DNA from: an uncultured Collinsella sp.
Lineage (GTDB): Bacteria > Actinomycetota > Coriobacteriia > Coriobacteriales > Coriobacteriaceae
Length of the DNA: 60,456 nucleotides
Reading direction: 5' to 3'
Assembly: GCA_902470805.1 (NCBI GenBank)
Contig: CABRHX010000013.1
Location: 1 to 60,456, forward strand
The notes below the pieces were generated by a model. It was not told where the DNA came from. It ran no database searches and was given only the letters and a program-made list of their open reading frames with translations. This document shows positions 35,818-44,100 of the stretch, piece after piece; position 1 is the stretch's first letter; each line of letters begins with the position of its first letter. The position numbers and the translations under genes were made by a program.

Positions 35818-36791
35818 GGATATTCCTTTCCAAAAATGCGATCGACTTCGAGCTGAATTCGCTCATCGTCGATTGCCGCCAAAGATAGCGCAAGCGAAAT
35901 GTCGTCGACACGGGAGGAGCCGGCAAACACGGGTGCATAGCGCCACACTTGGATCATCGCCGTTTCGTTATCCGGCAACTCCCCATCTGCGACTTCGAGG
36001 TCGCTCAGTTGACGCCATGCACTTTTTAAGACGGCCTTTTGTTCCATGCCCGGCGCAGCGAGCATCGAACGCGCAGCGAGCGCCGTCTCCCCGGCGTCAA
36101 CAAGATAGTCGATCTGCTGCGTCTTCCTTGCAAAAAAGACCTTCGAGACAGGCGAGGAGAGCTCTGCCATGTGCTCGCTGAGCAGAAGATCAACGGCAAC
36201 AGGGAACACGAAGACACGTCGCTCGCGACGCTCGCGTCTCGCGAGCCCCCTGTCAACAAGCTCGGTTATGGCCTCACTCGCGCGGCTTGCCGAAATCCCA
36301 AGCGCACGACAAAGGTCATAGGGACGATATGGCTCCTGGGCTGCTCCCCAGATTGCGGCAGCCTGCGCGTTGGGTGACATCTTGGTCGCGTGGTTGCGAA
36401 ACCGGGCACCGCCCCTCTCCGTGCAGGCTGTGCCCATAAATGGAAGAAAAGCCTGTCTGCCTGGGCAGACAAAGGGAATCCCTTGTGCGATCAATGCTTT
36501 GCGCTGACGTGCATCAGCATCAGGAAACGAAACAACAACAGGAGTCTCCGCACGCAAGGCTAGCTGGCTATAGACTCTCTTAGCCTCGGGAAGCCCGACG
36601 CCAGTAGGCAAACTTGCAAGCAAAAACGAAAAACCGTTTGCGTCAACAGCGCGGACCTCAATCGCCCGCAGATGCAGCGGCAAGCGTGCGGATCCAGGCC
36701 AAGTTTTGGTCTTGGCGGAAAGGCCTAGTGCTTCTTGTAAATAGATTAGCGCTTCGTTCATTTCCATTGTTTTCGTTCGATTCCAGTTCAT
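35799..36791 (-). CDS. AbiEi-like winged-helix antitoxin/regulator
   Basis: A 330-residue partner of the AbiEii-like toxin. A winged-helix region lies around residues 160-200 (PYDLCRALGISASRASEAITELVDRGLARRE), preceded by a domain of about 130 residues rich in strands, with a helical C-terminal half. AbiEi proteins repress their own promoter. The start is set at ATG 36791 because a perfect TATAAT (36798-36803) lies only six bases before it, implying leaderless mRNA. ATG 36767 or 36761 are alternatives. A dyad (36780-36799) covers the start. Confidence 0.7.
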   Translation of the reverse strand: MNWNRTKTMEMNEALIYLQEALGLSAKTKTWPGSARLPLHLRAIEVRAVDANGFSFLLASLPTGVGLPEAKRVYSQLALRAETPVVVSFPDADARQRKALIAQGIPFVCPGRQAFLPFMGTACTERGGARFRNHATKMSPNAQAAAIWGAAQEPYRPYDLCRALGISASRASEAITELVDRGLARRERRERRVFVFPVAVDLLLSEHMAELSSPVSKVFFARKTQQIDYLVDAGETALAARSMLAAPGMEQKAVLKSAWRQLSDLEVADGELPDNETAMIQVWRYAPVFAGSSRVDDISLALSLAAIDDERIQLEVDRIFGKEYPWQEAL

Positions 36792-36803
36792 ATTGGAATT
36801 ATA
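36780..36803 (-). promoter_or_regulatory. Promoter and dyad of the AbiE-type operon
   Basis: TATAAT at 36798-36803 overlaps a dyad ATTCCA-n8-TGGAAT (36780-36799). A further GGAAT half-site lies at 36814-36818. Binding there would block both transcription and translation start. Confidence 0.5.
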
Positions 36804-36847
36804 CATAATTTTCGGAATTAAAGAGATACCGTTCGTGCCTAAGCCTA

Positions 36848-37100
36848 CATTTGAGTTTTCAAAATGTCCTGAATCGGCGGGGCGATTCGGGATACAATAC
36901 CAATAGAAAACGATGCACCCCGCGTAAGTGTACGAGAGCGCGGGCGGCCTAGTTTTCAGTTTTTGTTAAATGCCCGGGATCCGACCCCCGGGCATTCTTA
37001 TTTGCGCTTGCGGCGCAAATGCCGTCCACCGTCCGCACCGCGCGTGCGCCTACGGACCTTAAACCGAACCTCATACGAGTCAAGAAACGCGATGACGAAC
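36848..37100. repeat. Duplicated 253-bp module, copy 1
   Basis: Repeats at 37328-37581 with the same order: stem, candidate small RNA, terminator, and the C-terminal half of a small basic peptide gene on the opposite strand. The two copies start 480 bases apart. Similarity resumes after the gap (37294-37318 resembles 37602-37623), showing that copy 2 has lost the part matching 37101-37293. Confidence 0.85.
36900..36996 (+). ncRNA. Candidate small RNA, copy 1
   Basis: Downstream of TACAAT (36893-36898), the plus strand can fold GAAAAC/GTTTTC (36906-36911 with 36952-36957) enclosing CCCGCG/CGCGGG (36919-36924 with 36939-36944). A terminator stem AATGCCCGGG/CCCGGGCATT (36969-36996) followed by CTTATTT completes it. 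The same stems exist in copy 2 with compensated bases. It converges on the small peptide gene, whose stop is two bases beyond. Confidence 0.6.
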
Positions 37101-37147
37101 GTGCCCACCGCCGCGAGGGCGGCGAGCGCGTTAAGGAATTTCAGCAT
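36998..37147 (-). CDS. Small hydrophobic/basic peptide, possible type I toxin
   Basis: A 49-codon gene with a strong GGAGGT seven bases before ATG. The peptide has one hydrophobic segment (FLNALAALAAVGTFVIAF) and then a very basic tail (VRFKVRRRTRG, ending LRRKRK), the shape of type I toxins such as TxpA, BsrG and Fst. A terminator-tipped RNA converges on its 3' end, like RatA with txpA. I recognise no family. A LexA-like box lies about 105 bases upstream. A truncated second copy lies at 37479-37581. Toxicity is inference. Confidence 0.6.
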   Translation of the reverse strand: MLKFLNALAALAAVGTFVIAFLDSYEVRFKVRRRTRGADGGRHLRRKRK

Positions 37148-37250
37148 ATGGTGACCTCCGATCGAGTCGTCGGCCGCCCGCGCACGGGATGCGTCGCAAG
37201 GATATTTTACTGCGAGTGTATGCACCTACGCCTGGTAAACGCGATTTTGA

Positions 37251-37264
37251 CAAACATTTGTTCG
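37251..37264 (-). promoter_or_regulatory. LexA-like box
   Basis: Minus strand CGAACAAATGTTTG matches 13 of 14 positions of the Gram-positive LexA consensus CGAACRNRYGTTYC. It lies upstream of the small peptide gene. On the plus strand it follows TTGACA (37247-37252) with TACACA 17 bases on, so either direction could be controlled. Confidence 0.45.
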
Positions 37265-37378
37265 ATAGTTACACACACGGTTCCTCGTCCGGCGGAGCCT
37301 GGCCGCATTGTCCGGGTTTGCCCGACGCATTTGCGTTTTCAAAATGTCCCGGATCGGCGAAGCGATTCGGGATACAAA

Positions 37379-37474
37379 AACTACAGGAAACGACGCACCC
37401 CGCGTAAGTACTTAGGAGCGCGGGCGACCAGTTTCCGACGTTGTTAAATGCCCGGGCCTCTAACCCCGGGCATT
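37379..37474 (+). ncRNA. Candidate small RNA, copy 2
   Basis: Same architecture as copy 1. GGAAAC/GTTTCC (37386-37391 with 37431-37436) replaces GAAAAC/GTTTTC, a compensated change. CCCGCG/CGCGGG and the terminator AATGCCCGGG/CCCGGGCATT (37447-37474) are conserved while loops differ. TACAAA replaces the -10 TACAAT, so this copy may be weaker. Confidence 0.55.
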
Positions 37475-37581
37475 CTTATTTGCGCTTGTTGCGGCGCAAA
37501 TGCCTTCTGCCGTCCGCACCGCGCGTGCGCCTACGGACCTTAAACCGAACCTCATACGAGTCAAGAAACGCGATGACGAAC
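37475..37581 (-). pseudogene. Truncated copy of the small basic peptide gene
   Basis: Encodes the segment FVIAFLDSYEVRFKVRRR and the basic end (one extra residue, RRNKRK), but the first 16 codons and the ribosome site are missing. The frame continues upstream into unrelated sequence across the pilus terminator, so it is probably not expressed as the original peptide. Confidence 0.7.
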
Positions 37582-37620
37582 GAGTCTGCATCGGACGATG
37601 GAGGCTGGCTGCATTGTCCA

Positions 37621-37655
37621 AAAAACAGGGCAGACTCCAGTACGGAGTCTGCCCC
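37621..37655 (-). terminator. Terminator of the pilus operon
   Basis: On the minus strand GGGCAGACTCC pairs with GGAGTCTGCCC around a 5-base loop and is followed by TGTTTTTT. It lies about 100 bases beyond the major pilin stop. Confidence 0.92.
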
Positions 37656-37756
37656 GAAAAGAGAATGGCAAAGCAAGAACGTGGATGGACGAGAAAAGTG
37701 TCCGCAAGTCTCATGGCCATCACATCCCACCTGCCAAAGGGATGGGTGTGCGAGCG

Positions 37757-39418
37757 TTACTCCTGCTCGGACTCCTCAGCCTGCTTACGGCTGCGGATGA
37801 GGTGCGCCACGCCGATGCACAGCACCGCGCCACCAGCGATCCAAGTGAAGGTCACGCCGTTAAGACCGGTGAGGGGGAGACCGGAGCCCTGCTTGTTTTT
37901 GACAATCAAAGCAGCAGTACCGTTATCCGTGTTGGTCGTGTCAACCTCGACCAAATTGGAACCCTTGGTGCTCGTCTTGACCGTGAGCTTGTTTTCTCCC
38001 ACGCCCTCTGCTTTGTTGAGGCCAGTGGCTTTGATGGTGAAGGTGAAATCGGGGATGGTGTTGTAGCCGGCGAGCGTATGGGTTTCCTTGACGGTGTAGG
38101 TGCCGGCATCGAGGCCCTTGACGTTAATCTCGCCGGAGTCGGTGGTCGTGAACTCATAAGGCTCCTTATCGAGGGAGCCATTATCCTGGACATACATGCC
38201 CTTGGATGTAGTATCGTCGGGATTAGTGGCACAGATGGTGAACTTTACGCCGGCAAGTTTCTTATTCTCATCAGTCGCGTCCTTCTTGACGAGCTTGAGC
38301 GCATAGGTGTAGTCGCGCACGGTGTCGGGCACAGACTCACCCTTGGTATCGTGGCCAGGGTTGTTGGAGTAGATGAGCTTGACGGTGTTGGAGTTGCCCG
38401 TGCCACCGACAACAACATGCTGGGACATCTTCGGGTCGAGCTTGGCGCTGTACCTAACAACGACCCTTGTGTCCTCGTCAACAGTGACACCGGCCGCCCC
38501 GGCGGCAGCCTTAAGATCGTCAAACTTTACGCTCAAGACCGTCTTGCCATTTGAATCGGGATTAGACACGGTCACAGAAGTAGGCGTGATAGGAGTCTCA
38601 CCAATCACGGCCTTGACAGAGGACTTATCAACAGTCAAACCGGCAGACAGCTCATCGTAGAACTCATAATAGTAGGTGCCGAACGTGTCGACATTGTTTG
38701 CAACCGTGCCGGTCAGCTTGTACTGAACGGTCTGACCCATCTGGGAGTCCGCCTTGTCATGCCACTCGACGCCCGTAGCATCGTCCTTGATCTGCTTCAT
38801 CACGGTCGGGATGCTCGTCTTCTCGGTAACGCTCACTGCGTCGCCGCCCACGACCGCAAAGATCGGCGAGGTACCGGTCTGCTTCTCTTTCTTATTGAGC
38901 GAGTCGGTATCGGTCATGAACAGGTAGTAGCCGGCCTTCGTAGTGGTGAAAGTGGAACCGGCAGCAAAGGAATTGCCCGTAGCGGTAACACTCTTCTCTA
39001 CAGCCAAGGCAATCTTGTTAAGGATGCTGCCCTGCGGCAAACTTGTGGTATTAGTGGTATCAGTGATCGTGGAAAGGTAGTCGGCAACATCAGAAGCAGT
39101 CGAGTCTTTGGTAATTCCAGGGACTTTATTAGCAACAAGCTCGTCCAGGACCGCATTCTCTGCGGCAGGACTCGCCCACTTAACGTTGGACGTAACCTTA
39201 CCGGACGTTCCGTCCATAACGTCAGCAGTAAAAATCTGATACGCCTTGAACAAAGTGGGGCCATTGTCCGCGGCCTGGCTAATCGTGAGCGAATAGCTGG
39301 GGGCGGCACCCTCCTCAGCAAACGCCATGGTCACCGGCGCCATCACACCGCCGAAGCTCAGCGCTGCTGTGAGGCCGGCGGTTACTGCCAGGCGTGCGAT
39401 GTTCTTGCTCATGCTCAT
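37757..39418 (-). CDS. Major pilin, SpaA/SpaH-type backbone subunit
   Basis: A 553-residue sortase-polymerised surface protein. It has a signal peptide (MSKNIARLAVTAGLTAALSFGG, then AFA near residue 33), an N-terminal domain with KAYQIFTADV, a middle isopeptide domain, a Cna-B domain with the E-box YTVKETHTLAGY near 455, and a sorting signal LPLTG at 514-518 followed by a hydrophobic helix and a charged tail. The lysine that joins subunits is probably in VTEKTSIPTVMKQI near 185; no clear YPKN motif is seen. The start at 39418 follows GGAGG. Last gene of the operon, ended by a strong terminator. Confidence 0.92.
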   Translation of the reverse strand: MSMSKNIARLAVTAGLTAALSFGGVMAPVTMAFAEEGAAPSYSLTISQAADNGPTLFKAYQIFTADVMDGTSGKVTSNVKWASPAAENAVLDELVANKVPGITKDSTASDVADYLSTITDTTNTTSLPQGSILNKIALAVEKSVTATGNSFAAGSTFTTTKAGYYLFMTDTDSLNKKEKQTGTSPIFAVVGGDAVSVTEKTSIPTVMKQIKDDATGVEWHDKADSQMGQTVQYKLTGTVANNVDTFGTYYYEFYDELSAGLTVDKSSVKAVIGETPITPTSVTVSNPDSNGKTVLSVKFDDLKAAAGAAGVTVDEDTRVVVRYSAKLDPKMSQHVVVGGTGNSNTVKLIYSNNPGHDTKGESVPDTVRDYTYALKLVKKDATDENKKLAGVKFTICATNPDDTTSKGMYVQDNGSLDKEPYEFTTTDSGEINVKGLDAGTYTVKETHTLAGYNTIPDFTFTIKATGLNKAEGVGENKLTVKTSTKGSNLVEVDTTNTDNGTAALIVKNKQGSGLPLTGLNGVTFTWIAGGAVLCIGVAHLIRSRKQAEESEQE

Positions 39419-39501
39419 CTTCTTTTCCTCCGTTTTCCGGTTGGTTCTCATTCGATCGGTCATTATCTGTCTGTGTCTTAGCATCTGCTTCGCTATGTCT
39501 C

Positions 39502-39520
39502 GCCCCGCTCTCTGCGGGGC
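39502..39520 (-). terminator. Intercistronic hairpin before the major pilin gene
   Basis: GCCCCGC and its complement with a 5-base loop sit just after the minor pilin stop without a T-run. It could stabilise or attenuate the transcript and so set pilin ratios. Confidence 0.4.
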
Positions 39521-39526
39521 TGCCAG

Positions 39527-41194
39527 CTACTCTTTATGGCTGCCACCTCCCCGCTTGACCAGGAGCGCGACCACGATGAGCGCGGCTCCGGCGACCGCTG
39601 CGGCGGCCGCGGCGTACATTGCCATATCGCCAGTCGAGGGCATAAAGCCTCCGGTGGTAATGCTAGGGGGCGTGCCGGTGGGCGTGTTGATGAGCGACGC
39701 CTCCAGGCTGCCCGTCGACCCGTCCGCGCTGTCGGCGCGCAGGGGCGACTCGGCCGTGATGGTGAGCTTGGGCTTGGCGGCGGCCACCTGGTCGACGTCC
39801 AGGCCCTCGGCCTTGACCGTCACGGAGCGCGTGCCCTCAAAGGCGGTGTAGCCCTTGGGCGCCTTGAGCTCGCGGACCTCCAGCTTGCCCGAGTCCACGC
39901 CCGAGACGGTCACGCGGCCGTCCTCGCCCGTGGTGACGGTGGCCTTGCCATCCGCATCCCACGTGCCGTCGGCCGCCAGTGTGCGACCGCGGTCGTCGAC
40001 GATGCTCAGGACTGCCCCGGCAAGCGGCTTGTCACCGTCGCTGCCGCGCTTGGTGAGCGCGAGATCCCAGGTGTAGGCGCACGCGTCGTCACTCGGCGTG
40101 CTGGTGAAGCCGGCATCGCCGGACTGGTCGGCAAAGGGAGAGCGCGGGTAGCGCAGGTAGACCTCGTTGGGGTTGCCCTTCGCGATGCCGTGGTTGCATG
40201 CGCTGTTGAGCGGTGCGTTGTACACGGCGACCACGCGGGCGCCAGCGGTAAAGGCGTCGGCCCCGCCGAGCGCGGCGATCAGGTCGCCGGTGCGCACGGT
40301 GAAGGTTCCGTCCGCCGCTACCTTGGTGGCGCACTGGGCCGTGATGTCGGTCCAGCCCTTCGCGGGCTCGGTGCCGACGCGGCCGTCCTTGCCGGTCTGG
40401 ACCGCGTCAAAGCCGCCGTCCGTGCCCGCCGCCACGTACACGCGCATGCTCGCGGCGACCTTGGAGGGGTCGAGCCCCGCGCTCATGGTGTCGACGAACT
40501 GCACCGTATAGGTGTCGTAGGCCGTGAGGCCCGCCGGGACCGTGGCCGAGAGGCGCCAGTACAGGTCGTCGGCGACCGTGGCGTCGGCGGCCTTCTGCCA
40601 GGCGGCGGTGCTGTCCTCCAGCACGTGCTTTTGGACCTTGGGCGTCGCCGCCTTGGACTTGACGGTGACGGCGCTGCCGCCGACCAGGGCCATGATCGGC
40701 GCGGTGCCGACCTCGCCCTGAGCAATGGCGTCGTCGTCGGCGACGATGAGCCAGTAGCCACAGGACAGCTCGGCCGCCGTGCCCGCGTTAAGGGCCACGG
40801 GCACGGCGTCAGAGCTCTGGAGGGAACGAGCGAGCTGTGCGCTCAGCGCGCTCGTAAGGTGGGAATCGGTGTTGAGCCACTCGGCAGCTTCCTGTGCGGT
40901 GGCCTGGGAATTGGGCATGCCGGCGCTGTGCAGCACAGGCAGCGCGGCGTCGCGCACGGCGTCGCTTGCCCAGGCGAGGTCGGTGGCGATCTTGGCGTCG
41001 CTGTCGCCGTCGACGACGTTAGCGCTAAAGATCTGGTAGGCGTCGTAGCTGCGCGCCACGGTGCCTCTCACCGTGATGGAACCGGCCGAGGTCGGCACGG
41101 CCTGCGCGGAAGCGGGGAACACAACCGCGCAGGTGCCGATCAGGAGGGCAAGCAGCGCAAACAAGATCGGGAAGGAGCAAACTTTCTTATTCAC
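39527..41194 (-). CDS. Minor pilin with MPSTG sorting signal
   Basis: A 555-residue secreted subunit. It has a signal peptide (ILFALLALLIGTCAVVF, cleavage near SAQA at 31), a first domain paralogous to that of the major pilin (SYDAYQIFSANVVDGDS), a Cna-B domain with LEVRELKAPKGY near 450, and a sorting signal MPSTG at 518-522, where the usual leucine is methionine. A membrane helix and short basic tail follow. GTG 41194 is the start, with GGGAGGTG upstream, overlapping the tip gene stop by 8 bases. It is more GC-rich than the flanking pilin genes. Confidence 0.9.
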   Translation of the reverse strand: MNKKVCSFPILFALLALLIGTCAVVFPASAQAVPTSAGSITVRGTVARSYDAYQIFSANVVDGDSDAKIATDLAWASDAVRDAALPVLHSAGMPNSQATAQEAAEWLNTDSHLTSALSAQLARSLQSSDAVPVALNAGTAAELSCGYWLIVADDDAIAQGEVGTAPIMALVGGSAVTVKSKAATPKVQKHVLEDSTAAWQKAADATVADDLYWRLSATVPAGLTAYDTYTVQFVDTMSAGLDPSKVAASMRVYVAAGTDGGFDAVQTGKDGRVGTEPAKGWTDITAQCATKVAADGTFTVRTGDLIAALGGADAFTAGARVVAVYNAPLNSACNHGIAKGNPNEVYLRYPRSPFADQSGDAGFTSTPSDDACAYTWDLALTKRGSDGDKPLAGAVLSIVDDRGRTLAADGTWDADGKATVTTGEDGRVTVSGVDSGKLEVRELKAPKGYTAFEGTRSVTVKAEGLDVDQVAAAKPKLTITAESPLRADSADGSTGSLEASLINTPTGTPPSITTGGFMPSTGDMAMYAAAAAAVAGAALIVVALLVKRGGGSHKE

Positions 41195-44100
41195 GACGCT
41201 CACCTCCCTTCGCATTCGCCTTGCGACGAATGTGCATCCAGGCCGCAGCAGCGCAAAGCACCGCCGCGCCGGCAAGGTACGTCAGAGTGACGCCCGACAT
41301 ACCAGAAAGGGGCAAAGAAGTGGAGTAGGTGTTGGTGAAGGTGGGGGTGGAGGTTGGCTTAGAAGTATCGGATCCGTCGTTGTAATTCACCGGGGCTTCG
41401 TCGATGCGGTTGCCGTCAGCGTCCTTAATCTTTGTGTAGGTCACCTTCGTGGCAACGATTTTGCCATTTTTCTGATCCGCCATCGTGACGTCAAGCTTAT
41501 AGACCGACTGATCGAACTTGTAATGCGAGAAAATCGAACTCTCATTCTTCTCGCGCACGTAGTACGTGAAGGTCTTGGAAGCGCCACGGCCCGTAGGGTC
41601 ACCGGCAGTGAAGGGATTCTTCGTGATATCAGAGAGCGAGTACTTAATCCCCTTATCAGAGCCATCTAAGAACGAAAGCGTCTGCTTCTTGTTATCGCCA
41701 GTAGTTTTGGTCTCACGAATAATTTTCTGAAAACTGTCATCGGTCGCAAGCTGAAGTGTAAACTCTTTCATCTCGCCGCCCTTAACGACCTTAGTCGCCG
41801 CAGGCGTCCAAAAGCCGGTAGAGGCGTACGGCACGATTTTGTTGGTAAAGGTCGGGTTGTCGCTACTGTCACCGATAGTCACCACAGCTGTCGTGCGATC
41901 ATTCAAGTAATCAACGGAGTAACCGGAATTTAGTTGCTTAAAGTCGATGTCCTTCTCGCCCTTTTTATAGACGATTACTCCATTTACCTTGTAATAATTA
42001 ATATCAATCCTCATGAGCTTTTTAGTTTTGTACGGATTGCTATCAACTGTTGCTACGATCTTGTAAATGGTCTTATCGAATCTGGTGTCCAATTCGTTTT
42101 GACCGCTGATGGGTTCCTCAACTAGATAGAAAACGTATTGTCCCGAAGAATAGTCCTTGCCAGAGTCGAAGGTGATATTGCCGTTTGATTGATTAACAGT
42201 CGCCTCGCCCGCAACACTGCAATCGCCCATATCAAATGTGTCGTCATCTTTCCAAGAAGGCTCAGTGGCACCATCCTCGCGGAGCACCTTAAACTTGTAC
42301 CCGTGTCCCTCAAGCTTTTGCGAGTTTCCGTCTGCATCTACAAGCACCTTAGTGGCGTTGAGCCTCATGTTCGGATAAACGCTCAGTTCACTGACTTCAC
42401 CGACGGTGAGATCGCCGTTGGTCATGATGCCGCCGCCATGGGTGTATGAGTAGTTGCCGCTGATGATGGTCGTAGCTGCGGCTTGTGCCTTTGTTATGGC
42501 ATCTTCAGTCGGATGGGCCTCCAAGCCGAACATGTACGTGGCCTCGGCACCGCCATTAGGATCGATAGTGATCTCCTGGCCATCGCAGGTGCCCTTCCAG
42601 CCAGCAGAGCGATTGCCAAGCATCTTTCCAAGAACGACTGCGACCGTCTTATCGCTGCCTTTCCTGCGCACGAGGAAGAAATCCTTGTGGCCGGCGTTTT
42701 TGAAGGGATCGGTAATGTACTCAGCATCGCTGTCCTCGTTCTTGCCATTACCACCGGCAGACATGTGATCACTTAAACCATGATCCGTATTGTTGTAGAT
42801 TGCGGCACCATTTGAGTGCGAGACAATCGTCTCGCCCGTAGGGCAAGCGCCAACGCCGCCGCCCCAGCCGCCAGCCTCATTTTCGGCAATCAACGTCTTT
42901 ACGATATTGAGCTTGCCGCCCTTCTGGATAAAGACACCACCGCCGCCCCAGTCGCCGCCGCGATCCTTACCCGTCATAGTCTTGTTGTTCGTAATGTAAA
43001 TCTTGCTGTTCTCACCAGCGCTAATTGTTGCCATCGTACCAGTGTTGTCACCGCCAGCGATACGCAAACCGCCGCCCTCAGCGTTCTCCGCCACGTTGCC
43101 GGCAATCGTGCCGCCAGTCATTTCAAACTCGATGGTCTGGTTGTAAAAACCAGCGTAAACGCCGCCGGCAGCCTCATGGGAGTAGTTAGCAGTAACTGAG
43201 CCACCCGTTATACTGAGCTTGCCACCATTTACACATGCAATGCCACCGCCACCGAGCAGGCCATTGTTAAACGATTCAGAGATATTGGAATCGACACGAT
43301 TGTTAGTAATGCTTGCCGAATCGCTGATACTAACGCAAGCATTTTTGGTAAAGACGCCGCCGCCATAACCATTTTCGGGACTGCCGCCGCTGTTGCAAGT
43401 GTTTTCATACGTAGCGTTGCCAGAGATAATTCCGCCCGTAAGCTTCAGGGTGGCTCCCTTGTCAGCATAGATGCCGCCGCCAGAACCCGACTTGTTTCCC
43501 GCGACCACGCCGCCTGTCATTTCGAGACTGGCATTCGCGCCCGCCTTCTCGCCCGTTATGCACAGGCCACCGCCCCAGCCACCGCCGTTGCCATTGGTGA
43601 CGTAACCGCCTTCGATTTTGACTTTACCCTCAGAAAAAATCACATGGCCGTCATCGCTCAGATTGGCGGCCGTGGTAATCATGCCGCCCTTGAGATCGAG
43701 CGTGCCGCCCTCTTTAACGGTGACCACATGCTTTACGGAACCGCTGTCCGATGCCGCATCAATAGCGCCAAAGCCCGTAACGACATGCCTGATCGTAGTC
43801 TCGGTTGTGCCGAGTCCATCTTGATTGGGCGTGCTCTTGGTCTCAAAGTAAGTAAGACTCTTAGGAGTGCCACTATTTGAGCCGTTTCCTGTTTCCCATT
43901 CCATAGACGCAAGATGACCCGCCGTCGTTTCGACCAGGGTCTGTTCGTCTTTTGTTTTACCTAAATCCTCGATAGTGAGTGTGGCTCCATTTTCGACCAC
44001 AAAGAAGGAGTCTTTGTTGCCGGAACCACGGTAGAGCATGTGTCCCGCAAGATCGATAGCAGTGTCTTTGGTGATGGTGATCTGCTTATCCGAATAGGCA

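Larger units (their letters stand above)
37328..37581. repeat. Duplicated 253-bp module, copy 2
   Basis: Second copy of the module. It keeps the RNA stems and terminator. The peptide gene part is cut off at 37581 by a deletion that removed its start, ribosome site and LexA-like box. Confidence 0.85.
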
